Assembly (NCBI GenBank): GCA_963759125.1
Contig: CAVWXN010000009.1
Location: 372,001-436,000, forward strand
Direction of reading: 5' to 3'
DNA: 64,000 bases
Source: JABDQA01 sp963759125
GTDB lineage: Bacteria > Desulfobacterota > Desulfobulbia > Desulfobulbales > Desulfocapsaceae
Both the position numbers and the translations under genes were made by a program. Shown here piece after piece: positions 1-8,887 of the stretch. Below the pieces are notes generated by a model. That model did not search any database. It was not told where the DNA came from and worked only from the letters and a program-made list of their open reading frames with translations. The first letter of the stretch is position 1. Each line of letters begins with the position of its first letter.

Positions 1-2
1 TC

Positions 3-389
3 TCGATTAAATACTGTCTACCGTGCGGGGGAGATGACATGGATGGGGTCACCGGGAATTTTACACTGGGCTTTGCCGATGGAACCGAAACATTCCAGCC
101 CCTGGGCACTGATAAGACTGAATCACCAGCAAAAGGCGAAGTGATCTATTACGATAACGCCACCAAAAATGTTATGTGCAGAAGATGGAACTGGCGCAAT
201 GGTGATAGAACCAAAATAGAAACGAGTACAAAACGCATTGTCATAAACATTGATTGCCTTCTTTCTGGTTTCTCGAAAACCGCAACCATGGCAAGAGATG
301 AGCTGGCGGGATTACTGGAGGAACATTGTCAGGCAGTTCTGTATACCGACGCCTTGCATGCAGACAAACAGATAATTGAACTGAAATGA
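3..389 (+). CDS. B3/4 (tRNA-binding) domain protein, 5'-truncated by the window edge
   Basis: The reading frame is open to the left edge and ends at 389, so only the C-terminal ~128 residues are present. The visible part reads as a B3/4 domain, the module shared with the phenylalanyl-tRNA synthetase beta chain. It shows an SIKYCLPCGGDD segment, then EVIYYDNATKNVMCRRWNWRNGDRTKI, close to the usual CRRWNWRQGDRTKI signature split here by position. Stand-alone B3/4 proteins are thought to act in tRNA or amino-acid quality control, but the role is not firmly known. An internal ATG at 39 exists but family similarity continues upstream of it. The next gene follows after 60 bp on the same strand. Confidence 0.7.
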   Translation, partial: SIKYCLPCGGDDMDGVTGNFTLGFADGTETFQPLGTDKTESPAKGEVIYYDNATKNVMCRRWNWRNGDRTKIETSTKRIVINIDCLLSGFSKTATMARDELAGLLEEHCQAVLYTDALHADKQIIELK

Positions 390-449
390 AAAAACCTATC
401 TATACTAAACACTAGAAAAACGCACTGGCGACTAAGCGGAGCGATTCTA

Positions 450-1238
450 ATGACTCAAAAATCAAAATATAAATCAACAGTTCCCGCTGTTGAGCAGTCT
501 CTTAAATTGCTCAATTTTTTGGCCGAACATTCGGACACTTCACTGACCTTGACAGAGATTTGTGAACGGCTCGATATTCACAAGAGCAAAGCCTACACAA
601 TACTCAACACCTTGATTGGTTATGATTTTATTGAAAAGAATCCCCGAACAAAAACGTATCGGCTAGGCCTCGGTATTGTCCACCTTGCCAGAAATATCTT
701 AAACAATCTCAATATCAGGGAAATGGTTAAAGGCCCATTGTACCAATTGGCGATGGAAACTGAATTGACTGCCCATTACGGACAGATTGCCGGGTCAAAC
801 TTCTATATAATTGCAAAGGAAGAAAGTAATACCGACTTTGGCTACAGCATGCGTATCGGCATCAGCCATGATATCACTCACGGGGCCCATGGCAAAGCCG
901 TTGTTGCATTCATGCCTGAGGAAAAACGTCAGGAAATCTTGGGCCGGGAATACCTTTGTTTTTATGGTGACGGCAAATCGGTAGACATGGACAAACTTCT
1001 AGCCGAGTTGGAGGAGGCCAGAACAAATGGATATGCAACTGATATCAGAGTAACCAACCCCAATATAACCGCCATCAGCTCACCCGTCTTTGAGGGAGGA
1101 GGATCAATCGTCGGTTGTATCATTCTGATTGGCATATTTCCACGGGCTAAATTGAAAAGTTTTGGGAAAAAAGTTACCGAAGCAGCATTTGATATTTCAC
1201 ATATCTTAGGATACAGAAACAACCTTCCATATTCATAA
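450..1238 (+). CDS. IclR-family transcriptional regulator
   Basis: This 262-residue protein has the normal IclR length and layout. Residues 10-75 form a winged helix-turn-helix (LTLTEICERLDIHKSKAYTIL). Residues ~90-250 form the effector-binding domain, with the typical HGAHGKAVVAFMP segment and a C-terminal SSPVF...GGGSIVGCI strand. IclR proteins usually control nearby catabolic genes in response to an aromatic or carboxylic acid. Its natural neighbour downstream has probably been changed, because an IS3 fragment lies between it and the dehydrogenase at 1415. The target genes and effector cannot be read from the sequence. Confidence 0.9.
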   Translation: MTQKSKYKSTVPAVEQSLKLLNFLAEHSDTSLTLTEICERLDIHKSKAYTILNTLIGYDFIEKNPRTKTYRLGLGIVHLARNILNNLNIREMVKGPLYQLAMETELTAHYGQIAGSNFYIIAKEESNTDFGYSMRIGISHDITHGAHGKAVVAFMPEEKRQEILGREYLCFYGDGKSVDMDKLLAELEEARTNGYATDIRVTNPNITAISSPVFEGGGSIVGCIILIGIFPRAKLKSFGKKVTEAAFDISHILGYRNNLPYS

Positions 1239-1266
1239 AATAAATGCTGATTCTTCCCTATAATAG

Positions 1267-1410
1267 TGGACACTTAGACAAGTCGCTTGTTAGAAAAACG
1301 ACAGGAGGTCGAGATGAGTTTTCAAGCAAGAAGGAAGTATGATCCTGAGTTCAGGAAGCATGCGGTTCTGCTGACAGCAGAACCGGGCCGATCCGTGAAA
1401 AAACTGAATT
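1267..1410 (+). mobile_element. IS3-family left-end remnant with truncated OrfA start
   Basis: A TGGACACTTAGACAAG sequence resembling an IS3-type terminal inverted repeat starts at 1267. An ACAGGAGGT ribosome site and an ATG at 1314 follow. The ORF reads MSFQARRKYDPEFRKHAV followed by LLTAEPGRSVKKL, the standard N-terminus of IS3 OrfA (helix-turn-helix) proteins. Similarity stops near 1407, where the sequence passes into the next gene. The rest of OrfA, OrfB and the right end are absent. This is a dead insertion-sequence end left by a deletion or recombination whose junction sits directly at the start codon of the 1415 gene. Confidence 0.75.
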
Positions 1411-1414
1411 TAGC

Positions 1415-2371
1415 ATGAAAATATTAATTACCGGGGCCAATGGTTTTATCGGTCAAGGCCTGGCCAGACGCTTACTGAAGCAGCCAATTGATGCTCGAAA
1501 GGTTACGCAACTGACACTTCTCAGCCGTCGCTTTGAAAATCAGGCAGATGATGAACGAGTACGTCTTGTCAGAGGTGACATGGTCGATATCGAAATTTTG
1601 CAGGATGCACTATCTGAGGAGCCGGATATCATTTTTCATCTGGCCTGTGTACCAGGCGGCGTGGCAGAATCTGATTTTGTTCTGGGTAAACACATAAATC
1701 TGGATGGTACAATCCAGTTGCTGGAATTTCTACGGCTGAGAAAGTGGCAATCAGATCATGTGCCGAAGTTGGTCTTTACCAGTTCGGTCGGGGTATATGG
1801 ACAGCCTTTGCCTGCGGTTGTGGATGAAAGCTTCCTGGCTCGCCCCGAACTCAGCTATGGTGCCCAGAAACTGATTGGGGAAATCCTGGTTGCAGATTAC
1901 AGCCGTCGTGGCTGGTTGGACGGACGCAGTGTGAGATTGCCTGGTATCGTGTCTCGCCCCCAGGACGAAGCCGGTCACGCTTCGCGATTTCTGAGTGACA
2001 TCATCCGTGAATTGGCTGAAGGCAGGAGCTTTGAATGTCCCGTGGCGCCTGAGGCCACTTCCTGGTTTCTCTCGCGGCCTGCCTGTCTCGACAACCTAAT
2101 TAATGCAGCCGAGATTTCCGGCACTACTCTGAATGTGGAGCGGCTATGGCAGTTGCCGGCCCAGCATCTGTCGATGGCGGCACTGGTAGATGGTATCGCT
2201 GCGGTTTATGGTGAACAGATCCGTGATCTGATCACCTGGAAGCCCGATTCTGTGACCCAAGGAATCTATGCTCATTATCCGCCGCTTCTGACCCCGGAAG
2301 CGAATACCGCAGGTTTCTGTCATGACGGCAATGTACAAACCCTGGTGAGGCGAGCACTGGAAGAAGAGTAG
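1415..2371 (+). CDS. NAD-dependent epimerase/dehydratase-type SDR, D-erythronate dehydrogenase (DenD)-like
   Basis: An extended short-chain dehydrogenase of 318 residues. The Rossmann motif GANGFIGQG lies at residues 7-15, and the active site shows TSSVGVYG and YGAQK (Tyr-x-x-x-Lys) near 145. The stretch SVRLPGIVSRP and the later WFLSRPACLDNLI are typical of DenD, which oxidises D-erythronate to 2-oxo-erythronate. Family assignment is by similarity; the substrate is inferred. The start codon directly abuts an IS3 remnant and overlaps its stop as ATGA. No separate ribosome site is visible, so translation may depend on the IS-derived leader. A broken hydroxyacid dehydrogenase follows. Confidence 0.75.
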   Translation: MKILITGANGFIGQGLARRLLKQPIDARKVTQLTLLSRRFENQADDERVRLVRGDMVDIEILQDALSEEPDIIFHLACVPGGVAESDFVLGKHINLDGTIQLLEFLRLRKWQSDHVPKLVFTSSVGVYGQPLPAVVDESFLARPELSYGAQKLIGEILVADYSRRGWLDGRSVRLPGIVSRPQDEAGHASRFLSDIIRELAEGRSFECPVAPEATSWFLSRPACLDNLINAAEISGTTLNVERLWQLPAQHLSMAALVDGIAAVYGEQIRDLITWKPDSVTQGIYAHYPPLLTPEANTAGFCHDGNVQTLVRRALEEE

Positions 2372-2455
2372 TTCAATTTAACTGTCTGCCTCCGCGAGGC
2401 TTTTGAAAATCCAAACGAATAAAATAACGATGCAAAAACAATAGATCTACCTGGC

Positions 2456-2891
2456 GTGCACTCTCTTTCCTCAGACACAGGAAAAATCAGAAAAATCTAC
2501 GCTGTTTACCATCTAAGGGATGCACAAGCTCTGAACAGTATCCCTCAAGCATGGCTGCAGGCATGTGAAGTTGTCGTCACCAACAGCGGCGTTGGAATCG
2601 ACGCAAAAACCTTGTCTAATCTCCCGGCAATAAAACTAGTTGCCAACTTTGGCACTGGTTGATCGATTGGTTCGAGGAAATTTAGCTGGCGCCGGTCTCG
2701 ATGTTTTTGCAGACGAACCAAACATTCCAGAACAACTTTTAAAACTCGACAATGTAGTTCTTCAACCCCATCTTGGTAGTGCCACTCACCACTCTCGTGC
2801 ACAGATGGGCAATCTGACCCTGGCCAATGTGGCCGCTTATTTTTCAGGCAAACCTTTGGTGACTCCTGTTAATCTTCAATATCTGATTTAG
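2456..2891 (+). pseudogene. D-2-hydroxyacid dehydrogenase remnant with internal deletion
   Basis: Two pieces of a D-isomer 2-hydroxyacid dehydrogenase lie in different frames. The first, to about 2660, is an N-terminal catalytic piece ending TNSGVGIDAKTL...IKLVANFGTG. The second, from about 2640, begins ALVDRLVRGNLAGAGLDVF and continues through DEPNIPEQLLKLDNVVLQPH to a normal C-terminus. The whole NAD-binding Rossmann domain, about 190 residues, is missing between them. The N-terminus also lacks a convincing start. An intact relative would be ~320 residues, like the complete homologue at 25875. This is a genuine deletion, not a one-base error. Confidence 0.8.
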
Positions 2892-2958
2892 ACGGACACC
2901 TTGCTCTTTACACCAGGTGCTCCAAAGTGCCAGAATACTCGGTATCAATTGTCAAACA

Positions 2959-4251
2959 TTATGACTGGAGCACCGGCAAAATAACACCGCCGGAAGGAAC
3001 CACATGCACATCCGGATTTGGGCAATACTCCTTAGCCATCTCAATTGCGACCTGGAGATCCGGGGCAGATTGAAAGCCAATGCTTTTCGCCTGATCTTCG
3101 CTTATATCATCGGTCACCAAAATGACCCGAAAGTCGCTTTGCGCCAATAGCGCCTGGGCCATCGACATATTAAACTCCGGAGCGCCATCTTCCAAAATTC
3201 TTTGGTTCTTGTCAAACTGACGAATAACCTCTTCCCTTAAGTTATGGCCATGTTTCTTTCTGAACACCTCGCAACCGGAAAGGTACTGTTCAGCCAGCGG
3301 CACCGTACATTCGGCTACTAAAATCACGCAGCCTCCGTCTTTAGTAATCAGGGTTGCCGGAGCAAAAGGTTTCATAATCTGTGTCCCCTCTGTATACGGA
3401 AATGAGGAAATCACTGTCAAGTCCGACTTCTTTTCAAAGGGCTTTTCAAGGATCTTCTTACAGATCGATATACCCGCTTGGTGGGTTTCGAACAGAGGCC
3501 CGGCCACGATATCATATAACTGGTCGTTGTGATCCAAAACGCTGTTGATGATAAAATCCAGCTTGCCAGCCATTGCCAGAGCCATCACTTCCTCGTAAAA
3601 CGGGTTCCCGATAGTTAAGCCCAGGTTCGATGCTGGCCTGAAAGAGTATCTCAAGTGATGCTCCAGGATTGAATCGAAATCAGCCACGCCAGGAAAAAAA
3701 ATTTTACCTCCTCCACCAAACCCATTCATCGGATGCGGAAAAATGGAGCCGATGCCTATCTTGAAAGTAGCCTGATGGACTACAGGATTTATTTTTACCG
3801 GCCGCCCCGATCTGAGTTTACCTACCGGTATCAGATCGGGTGCCAGACAATCATGATTGACGAACAGGTACCGATCAACAACACTTTTTCCAAAGGCTCC
3901 TGCCATTTCTTCCTGAGTCAGTCCACGGTGTGTACCAAGGCCTATTACAATCGTGATCTGCTCATCCGGAATTGCCATCTCCTCCAGTATTTTCAGCAGC
4001 TCACCTAATACCTCTTTTTTCGGGGAAACCCGGGTTAGGTCCTCCACAATGACGGCAATGGTATCTTTTTCAGAAACCATCTCCGTCAATGGAGGGGATG
4101 ATCTCGGATGAAAAATGGACTCTCTGGCGATAGATCTGACGTTGGATCTGGGTTTATGGTCAACAAACTCGGCCAATGTCAACATATTCCAGTGCGGCGG
4201 GATTTCAAACTCCAGTCTCTCTTTCCGGAGCCTGACATAAGCCTTCTTCAT
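2959..4251 (-). CDS. LarA-type nickel-dependent racemase/epimerase homologue
   Basis: A 430-residue member of the lactate racemase (LarA, DUF2088) family. LarA of Lactobacillus plantarum uses a nickel-pincer nucleotide bound through Lys184 and His200, with His108 and His174 as catalytic residues. The matching residues are seen here with almost no offset: GTHRGLT (His108), FPHPMNGFGGGGK (His173, Lys183) and ILEHHL (His199). It is therefore probably an active 2-hydroxyacid racemase or epimerase. The substrate may be a sugar acid rather than lactate, because the next gene upstream is an enolase-superfamily enzyme 88 bp away on the same strand. The cofactor genes larB, larC and larE are not in this window. 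Confidence 0.8.
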   Translation of the reverse strand: MKKAYVRLRKERLEFEIPPHWNMLTLAEFVDHKPRSNVRSIARESIFHPRSSPPLTEMVSEKDTIAVIVEDLTRVSPKKEVLGELLKILEEMAIPDEQITIVIGLGTHRGLTQEEMAGAFGKSVVDRYLFVNHDCLAPDLIPVGKLRSGRPVKINPVVHQATFKIGIGSIFPHPMNGFGGGGKIFFPGVADFDSILEHHLRYSFRPASNLGLTIGNPFYEEVMALAMAGKLDFIINSVLDHNDQLYDIVAGPLFETHQAGISICKKILEKPFEKKSDLTVISSFPYTEGTQIMKPFAPATLITKDGGCVILVAECTVPLAEQYLSGCEVFRKKHGHNLREEVIRQFDKNQRILEDGAPEFNMSMAQALLAQSDFRVILVTDDISEDQAKSIGFQSAPDLQVAIEMAKEYCPNPDVHVVPSGGVILPVLQS

Positions 4252-4339
4252 AAAAACTCCCTGATACTTGGTTATTAAAACCCAAACGAATATCTTTCAT
4301 GATGTTCGATGCAATAAATGGAATACCTCGTGTGGTAAG

Positions 4340-5446
4340 CTAGGCCAATTTGTGATTCCTGATAACTGTTTGGTCGAGTTCTAACCCTAAACCCGGCTTT
4401 TCAGATATTTCAAAGTGACCGTCTATTACCTCTGGCGGTTCCTTGTAAATAACATCCCACCAAGGCATATATTCAACCATCAGTCCGTTGGGAATTCCCG
4501 CGATGACGTGCATTGATATATCGTGGAGACAGTGGCTGACAACAGGCAGGTTATACGCTTCCATCAGAGCGGCTATTTTCATCATCTCCGTAACTCCCCC
4601 TGCACGCAGGACATCAACGATTACAATATTGACGGCTTTATCCTCGACTATACGGCGAAAGCCATATTTTGTTGAAAAGGTCTCACCGGCGGCAACCGGC
4701 ACATCTACCGCTGCAGTAATCTGAGCTAAGGCCGCCGTATCTTCAAGACAGATATCTCCCTGATGAAGCCCGATAGGGTCTTCCAGCCAATAAGGATTGT
4801 AGGGTTCGAGCGCACGTCCCATCCTGATCGCCTCCGGCACCGTCCATGACCAGTGTCCTTCGACCATGATATTGATATCGTCTCCAACTGCTTCCCGGAT
4901 CGCCTTGAATCGTTCAATGTTCTTTTTATGCGCTTTCCCTCCCATTTTCATCTTCATGGCTCTATGACCTTTTTTAATGAGGGACACCGCTTCCTCTTGC
5001 AGTTCATCAATGCTCAGAAATCCCCAAAGCCAATTGCTGGCGTAGGCTGGAACCCTGTCTCTAAACCCACCCAGCATGCGGGCCAATGGTAAATTACACG
5101 CTTTTGCCCGCAGATCCCAGAATGCTGTATCGATTGCGGCAATGGCATTGAGTCCATAGCCACCCCACTGTCCGGTATGTTTGAGAGCCGTATGAAGGTC
5201 CTTCCATGTGGCTGCCCATCTGGAGATATCTTGTCCAATGACCACTTCCTCAAGGTCATCAATACTTGCTTTTAAAGAGTTCACCTGAAAATCATTTATA
5301 GCATACGCAATGCCGAAACCGTCCAAGTCGTCGTCAGTTTTTAATTGCACAATCACCGGGGTCATACGTGGATTTTCTTTCCCGAAAAAGCTGCGATGGT
5401 TCATCGGTAAGGACACTACAGTCGTGCTCATCTGAACTATTTTCAT
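4340..5446 (-). CDS. Mandelate racemase/muconate lactonizing enzyme family (sugar-acid dehydratase-like)
   Basis: A 368-residue enolase-superfamily protein of the mandelate racemase group. The catalytic KxK motif is K165/K167 (MKMKMGG). Metal ligands fit E196 (VEGHWSW), E222 (WLEDP) and E255 (AAGETF). The general acid/base dyad is D278 (VDVLRAGG) with H305 (SHCLHD). The first metal ligand is Glu where mandelate racemase has Asp. This set is typical of acid-sugar dehydratases, but the substrate cannot be named. It sits between a TRAP transporter and a LarA homologue on the same strand, which suggests uptake, epimerisation or racemisation and dehydration of one hydroxy acid. Confidence 0.85.
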   Translation of the reverse strand: MKIVQMSTTVVSLPMNHRSFFGKENPRMTPVIVQLKTDDDLDGFGIAYAINDFQVNSLKASIDDLEEVVIGQDISRWAATWKDLHTALKHTGQWGGYGLNAIAAIDTAFWDLRAKACNLPLARMLGGFRDRVPAYASNWLWGFLSIDELQEEAVSLIKKGHRAMKMKMGGKAHKKNIERFKAIREAVGDDINIMVEGHWSWTVPEAIRMGRALEPYNPYWLEDPIGLHQGDICLEDTAALAQITAAVDVPVAAGETFSTKYGFRRIVEDKAVNIVIVDVLRAGGVTEMMKIAALMEAYNLPVVSHCLHDISMHVIAGIPNGLMVEYMPWWDVIYKEPPEVIDGHFEISEKPGLGLELDQTVIRNHKLA

Positions 5447-5625
5447 TCTTAGCTATTCCGGAAATGAGGTTATCTGATCGATACACACAGCAGTTGTTGA
5501 AAAGTTAACGTTACGTTTGGAAATCACACTTGTTGGAGCAGAACTTCCAGCCCAAAAGTCAAACCTGATGCTGCCCGAAAACTTCTGCCTACTCGATCGT
5601 GCCATTTCATGAATCTGAGGCTACG

Positions 5626-6927
5626 TTAATCAACCAATCCTGGCAGGAAGAGCGCAATTTGGGGAAAAGCAAGCACTAGCGCAATGCAGACAAGTACAGC
5701 AAGGGTAAATGGCAAAATTCCTTTAAAAATGGTTTCCAAGGGAATATCTGGAACAATCCCCTTGATTACATAAACGTTAACACCTACTGGTGGTGTAATG
5801 ACACCCATTTCAGCGACAAGTACGATGATAACGCCGAACCATATAGGATCAAAACCAAGAGTTACAACAATGGGGAAGAATATCGGAATGGTAAGTGTAA
5901 CCAAGGCAAGAGCGTCCATGAAGCATCCTCCTACCAGGTAGATAAGAATCAATATACCCATGACGCCAGCTGCAGGGAGAGCTAAGCCTTCAATCCAGGC
6001 AGCCAGTTCGAACGAAAATCTGGTCGCGGTCATAAAACGTCCGAAAACGAGCGCTCCAGCTACAATAAAATAGAGCATTACTGAAATCTGGACAGTTTCG
6101 AGGAGCGCATTCTTTAAACCCTCAAAATTCAGACTTCGCCTGACCAGTCCGATAACGATTGCCCCAGCGGCACCTACGCCACCTGCCTCTGTCGGCGTAA
6201 ACCAGCCCACAAACAGTCCGCCCATAACCAGACAAAACAGCATAAGCATATCTATTAAACCTGTTAGAGAAGAAAACTTTTCCTTCCAGGAGCAAGGATT
6301 TCCAGGAGGCCCGAGCTCTGGATTTCTCCAACAAAGAAAATAAACAACCACTGCATAAAGAGAAGTAAGAATTAATCCAGGCAATATTCCGGCCAAAAAA
6401 AGTTTTCCTATAGAGGCCTGGACCATCACGCCGTAAATGATAAAAAGGGCGCTTGGAGGAATTAGTATACCCAGCGTACCACCAGCAGCAACTGCTCCAG
6501 TTGCAAGAGCATCATCGTAGTTGAATTTCTTCATCTCGGGCAGTGTCACCTTTGCCATGGCCGCGGCCGAAGCATTTGAAGAACCGGAAACCGCCGCAAA
6601 CCCAGCTGAGGCAAATATCGTGGCCAGCGCAAGACCTCCTGGTTGGCGACCGAAAAATTTATGTGTGGTATTGAAAAGTTGACCGCTTATGTTTGCGTAG
6701 AAGGCAACCGAGCCCATCAATATGAACATGGGAACAACGCTGAGGTCATAGGAGGTAAAGGTTGACCAGAGATTTAAAACTACCTGAGCAAGGGCCGCCT
6801 TTGAGTTCAGCACCCACGCAAGTCCGGCAAAGCCGCTAATTAGCATACTGAAGGCTATGGGCATTCGCAAGACCATCAACAGGAGTAGAAAAATAATACC
6901 TATGATTCCGATTTCAAATCCGCTCAT
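5626..6927 (-). CDS. dctM: TRAP transporter large permease DctM
   Basis: A 433-residue, strongly hydrophobic protein with about twelve predicted membrane segments. It matches the large TRAP subunit, including GSSNASAAAMAKVTLPEM and GGTLGILIPPSALFIIYG. DctM forms the sodium-coupled transport channel, which receives solute from the periplasmic DctP protein. Its start overlaps the end of dctQ by four bases (6924-6927), indicating translational coupling. About 180 bp separate its stop from the enolase-family gene downstream, so the two may be cotranscribed. Confidence 0.92.
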   Translation of the reverse strand: MSGFEIGIIGIIFLLLLMVLRMPIAFSMLISGFAGLAWVLNSKAALAQVVLNLWSTFTSYDLSVVPMFILMGSVAFYANISGQLFNTTHKFFGRQPGGLALATIFASAGFAAVSGSSNASAAAMAKVTLPEMKKFNYDDALATGAVAAGGTLGILIPPSALFIIYGVMVQASIGKLFLAGILPGLILTSLYAVVVYFLCWRNPELGPPGNPCSWKEKFSSLTGLIDMLMLFCLVMGGLFVGWFTPTEAGGVGAAGAIVIGLVRRSLNFEGLKNALLETVQISVMLYFIVAGALVFGRFMTATRFSFELAAWIEGLALPAAGVMGILILIYLVGGCFMDALALVTLTIPIFFPIVVTLGFDPIWFGVIIVLVAEMGVITPPVGVNVYVIKGIVPDIPLETIFKGILPFTLAVLVCIALVLAFPQIALFLPGLVD

Positions 6928-7415
6928 TTCTTTACCGCCTTTGCTATGGACTTCATAATATCGCTGATCAGGACGAACAAAAACACCAAAAAGCCAAATG
7001 CTATCATTAAATTAAATGGATAGAGAGGTATTGCCATGGTTTCAGTCGCGAGATTTAGCTTGAAGTTCTGGTAGCCAAATTGTGCCAGCCGCCATGTGAC
7101 TATCGCACAGACACCGAGCGCCAAAATGGTAATAATAGTTTCGACGACCGCCTGGGCTCTCTCTGAAAACCGCCGCAAAACAAGATCAACAGCCACATGC
7201 CCTTTGATCACCCCTGTATGAGCTAATCCAAAGGATATAATAACGGCGGAGATCAGCTCAACGTATTCATAGGTGCCCAGAATGGTCATGTTGAAGAAAC
7301 GCAGAATAACGTTAGTGATTATCACACACATCATCAGCAATACAGCGGCACATGACAGCCAATTGCACCATTTACTAAATCGATTTACGCCATTTTCAAA
7401 GCTGGCCACTCGCAT
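6924..7415 (-). CDS. dctQ: TRAP transporter small permease DctQ
   Basis: A 163-residue protein with four hydrophobic segments (for example LSCAAVLLMMCVIITNVIL and LMIAFGFLVFLFVLI), the normal size and layout for DctQ. It binds the large permease and stabilises the transporter. It overlaps dctM by four bases. The solute receptor gene dctP lies upstream on the same strand, but 250 bp of repeat-rich sequence separates them. That arrangement often allows the receptor to be made in excess over the permease. Confidence 0.9.
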   Translation of the reverse strand: MRVASFENGVNRFSKWCNWLSCAAVLLMMCVIITNVILRFFNMTILGTYEYVELISAVIISFGLAHTGVIKGHVAVDLVLRRFSERAQAVVETIITILALGVCAIVTWRLAQFGYQNFKLNLATETMAIPLYPFNLMIAFGFLVFLFVLISDIMKSIAKAVKK

Positions 7416-7460
7416 TGTGAAACCTCCTTATCAATCAATTTTCTCAGGCACACAATGAAC

Positions 7461-7532
7461 TACCCCGCCGCAAGCAGCGGGGTATCAATGCAGAGCAAGT
7501 TTACTACACCACGCCCCAAGCGGCGGGGTATT
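7461..7532. repeat. Two REP-like palindromic repeats between dctP and dctQ
   Basis: The first unit is a perfect hairpin: TACCCCGC at 7461-7468 pairs with GCGGGGTA at 7477-7484 around an eight-base loop. A second, degenerate copy of the same ~28-bp unit, ending in GCGGGGTATTA, lies at 7505-7532. Such GC-rich palindromes scattered between genes are usually REP elements mobilised by REP-associated transposases. Here they could also protect the 3' end of the dctP message from decay. Confidence 0.65.
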
Positions 7533-7612
7533 AGACCCAGGCTGCGCAATAAAAGGAAATAGCACTTGTTCTCACCTACCCGGGTCCAATCTTTCCATAT
7601 TTGTAATGATTT

Positions 7613-7650
7613 GCCACCCGGAAGTTGCTGTTTCTTTGCTTCTGGGTGGC
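7613..7650 (-). terminator. Hairpin just downstream of dctP
   Basis: GCCACCCGGAAG at 7613-7624 pairs with CTTCTGGGTGGC at 7639-7650, a 12-bp stem with one G-T pair. It begins 16 bp after the dctP stop codon on the minus strand. No clear U-run follows, so it is more likely a partial terminator or mRNA-stabilising hairpin than a full stop for transcription. Confidence 0.5.
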
Positions 7651-7665
7651 ACGCGGACAGGTAAT

Positions 7666-8736
7666 CTATTTATTGTACTCGTCACATATCTTCCTGACAG
7701 TGGCAAGTATCTTCTTTCCTGGAAGTCCTTTGCTTTCCATATCTTCGGCCCACTTGTCAGCCAAAAAGAGGACGGGCTTGACAAATTCGGCAGCTTGTTC
7801 TGGAGTAAGTTCGATAAACTCGACCCCTTCTTTCTTGGCAAAATCCAATCCTTCTTGCTGATGAGAAGCCCATATACTGCCTGCTTCGGCAACAAATTTA
7901 TCATTTACCTCATTAAAGGCTTTCTGGATATCTGCTGGTAAAGAGTTCCATTTATCAAGATTCATTACAAAGAAATGGGTCTTGTTATAAAAACCGGGAA
8001 GGCCATGCTGTCCAGCCTGTAGGGTGATATAATCTATTACCTCGGCTTCTTTATACCCTAAAAGGACCTCGGGCGGACCAGAGATGTCTCCGTCAATAGT
8101 TCCTTTTTGAAGCATGATATAGATCTCACCACGACCGCCACCGACCGGGCTGGCACCAAGGACTTTGGCGATATCAGCGGTAATGGAGGTAGCATATACC
8201 TGCATTCCTTTTAAATCCTGTGGAGTGCGCACCGGCTTTTTCGAATAGATAGCCCCAGGACCGGTAGAATGAAGGAAGAGGAACTTGGTATCTGTAAACT
8301 GAAGCTCTTCAAGTTGTTTCACTGCTTCGTAGGTGATTAGCGCCGCAGCTTTAGCATCGTTAATAGGTAAACCTGGCAGATCGAATACCTCCCAGGCAGG
8401 GAATCGGCCAGGAGCCCAACCCGGAACCATGACACCGATATCTACTACACCGTTTACAACACCATCATATGTCTCAGGCCCTTTAAGCATTGTCCCGCCT
8501 GCATACACGGTTATTTCGACTCTTCCATCGGTAGCTTCCTCAATAGCCTTAATCCATGCAGGTATTTCCTCGGTATTTACATAATGGTTAGCCGGAAAAA
8601 AACTAGAAAAAGTTAATTTGATAGGTTCTGCGGAGTCAGCCGCCATTACATTTGTTGACGTCAAGCAAAACATCATCAAGACGCTCAGTCCCAAGATTAT
8701 AAAACTAAATGATTTTGAATAGTTTCTCTTTTTCAT
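7666..8736 (-). CDS. dctP: TRAP transporter solute-binding protein DctP
   Basis: A 356-residue secreted receptor. An N-terminal signal peptide is clear: KKRNYSK, a hydrophobic stretch (FIILGLSVLMMFCL) and cleavage near VMAAD. The mature part is a DctP fold with the family segments KGPETYDGVVNGVVDIG and the late GLDFAKKEGVEFIELTPEQ. It captures a carboxylate in the periplasm and delivers it to DctQM. A good ribosome site (AAAGGAGGAAAGGC) precedes the ATG. The first codons and ~150 bp upstream are duplicated at 14071-14239, so its regulatory region has been copied. Confidence 0.92.
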   Translation of the reverse strand: MKKRNYSKSFSFIILGLSVLMMFCLTSTNVMAADSAEPIKLTFSSFFPANHYVNTEEIPAWIKAIEEATDGRVEITVYAGGTMLKGPETYDGVVNGVVDIGVMVPGWAPGRFPAWEVFDLPGLPINDAKAAALITYEAVKQLEELQFTDTKFLFLHSTGPGAIYSKKPVRTPQDLKGMQVYATSITADIAKVLGASPVGGGRGEIYIMLQKGTIDGDISGPPEVLLGYKEAEVIDYITLQAGQHGLPGFYNKTHFFVMNLDKWNSLPADIQKAFNEVNDKFVAEAGSIWASHQQEGLDFAKKEGVEFIELTPEQAAEFVKPVLFLADKWAEDMESKGLPGKKILATVRKICDEYNK

Positions 8737-8887
8737 GCCTTTCCTCCTTTAAAAGTTTTCTTGCTCTATTGAAGCCTAGCCTTTTGTCTCTTTACTACCG
8801 CCTCACAACCAAGAAAGCATCGACCTATTTTGTGCATCGATAACTTTTGGTAACTTCAGAAATCCCAAATAAAACCAACTTTTTGTA
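8719..8887 (-). repeat. Direct repeat A: dctP start and upstream region
   Basis: This 169-bp block covers the first codons of dctP, its ribosome site and the upstream leader. It is repeated in the same orientation at 14071-14239 with about ten mismatches and no gaps, by direct reading. The pair flanks the block holding the FAD dehydrogenase, the SnoaL protein and a GntR regulator. Confidence 0.9.

Noticed and set aside
7441..7540. CRISPR array, from the repeated GC-rich units
   Set aside because: There are only two units, they are unequal, the spacing is irregular and there are no cas genes. REP-like palindromes fit better.
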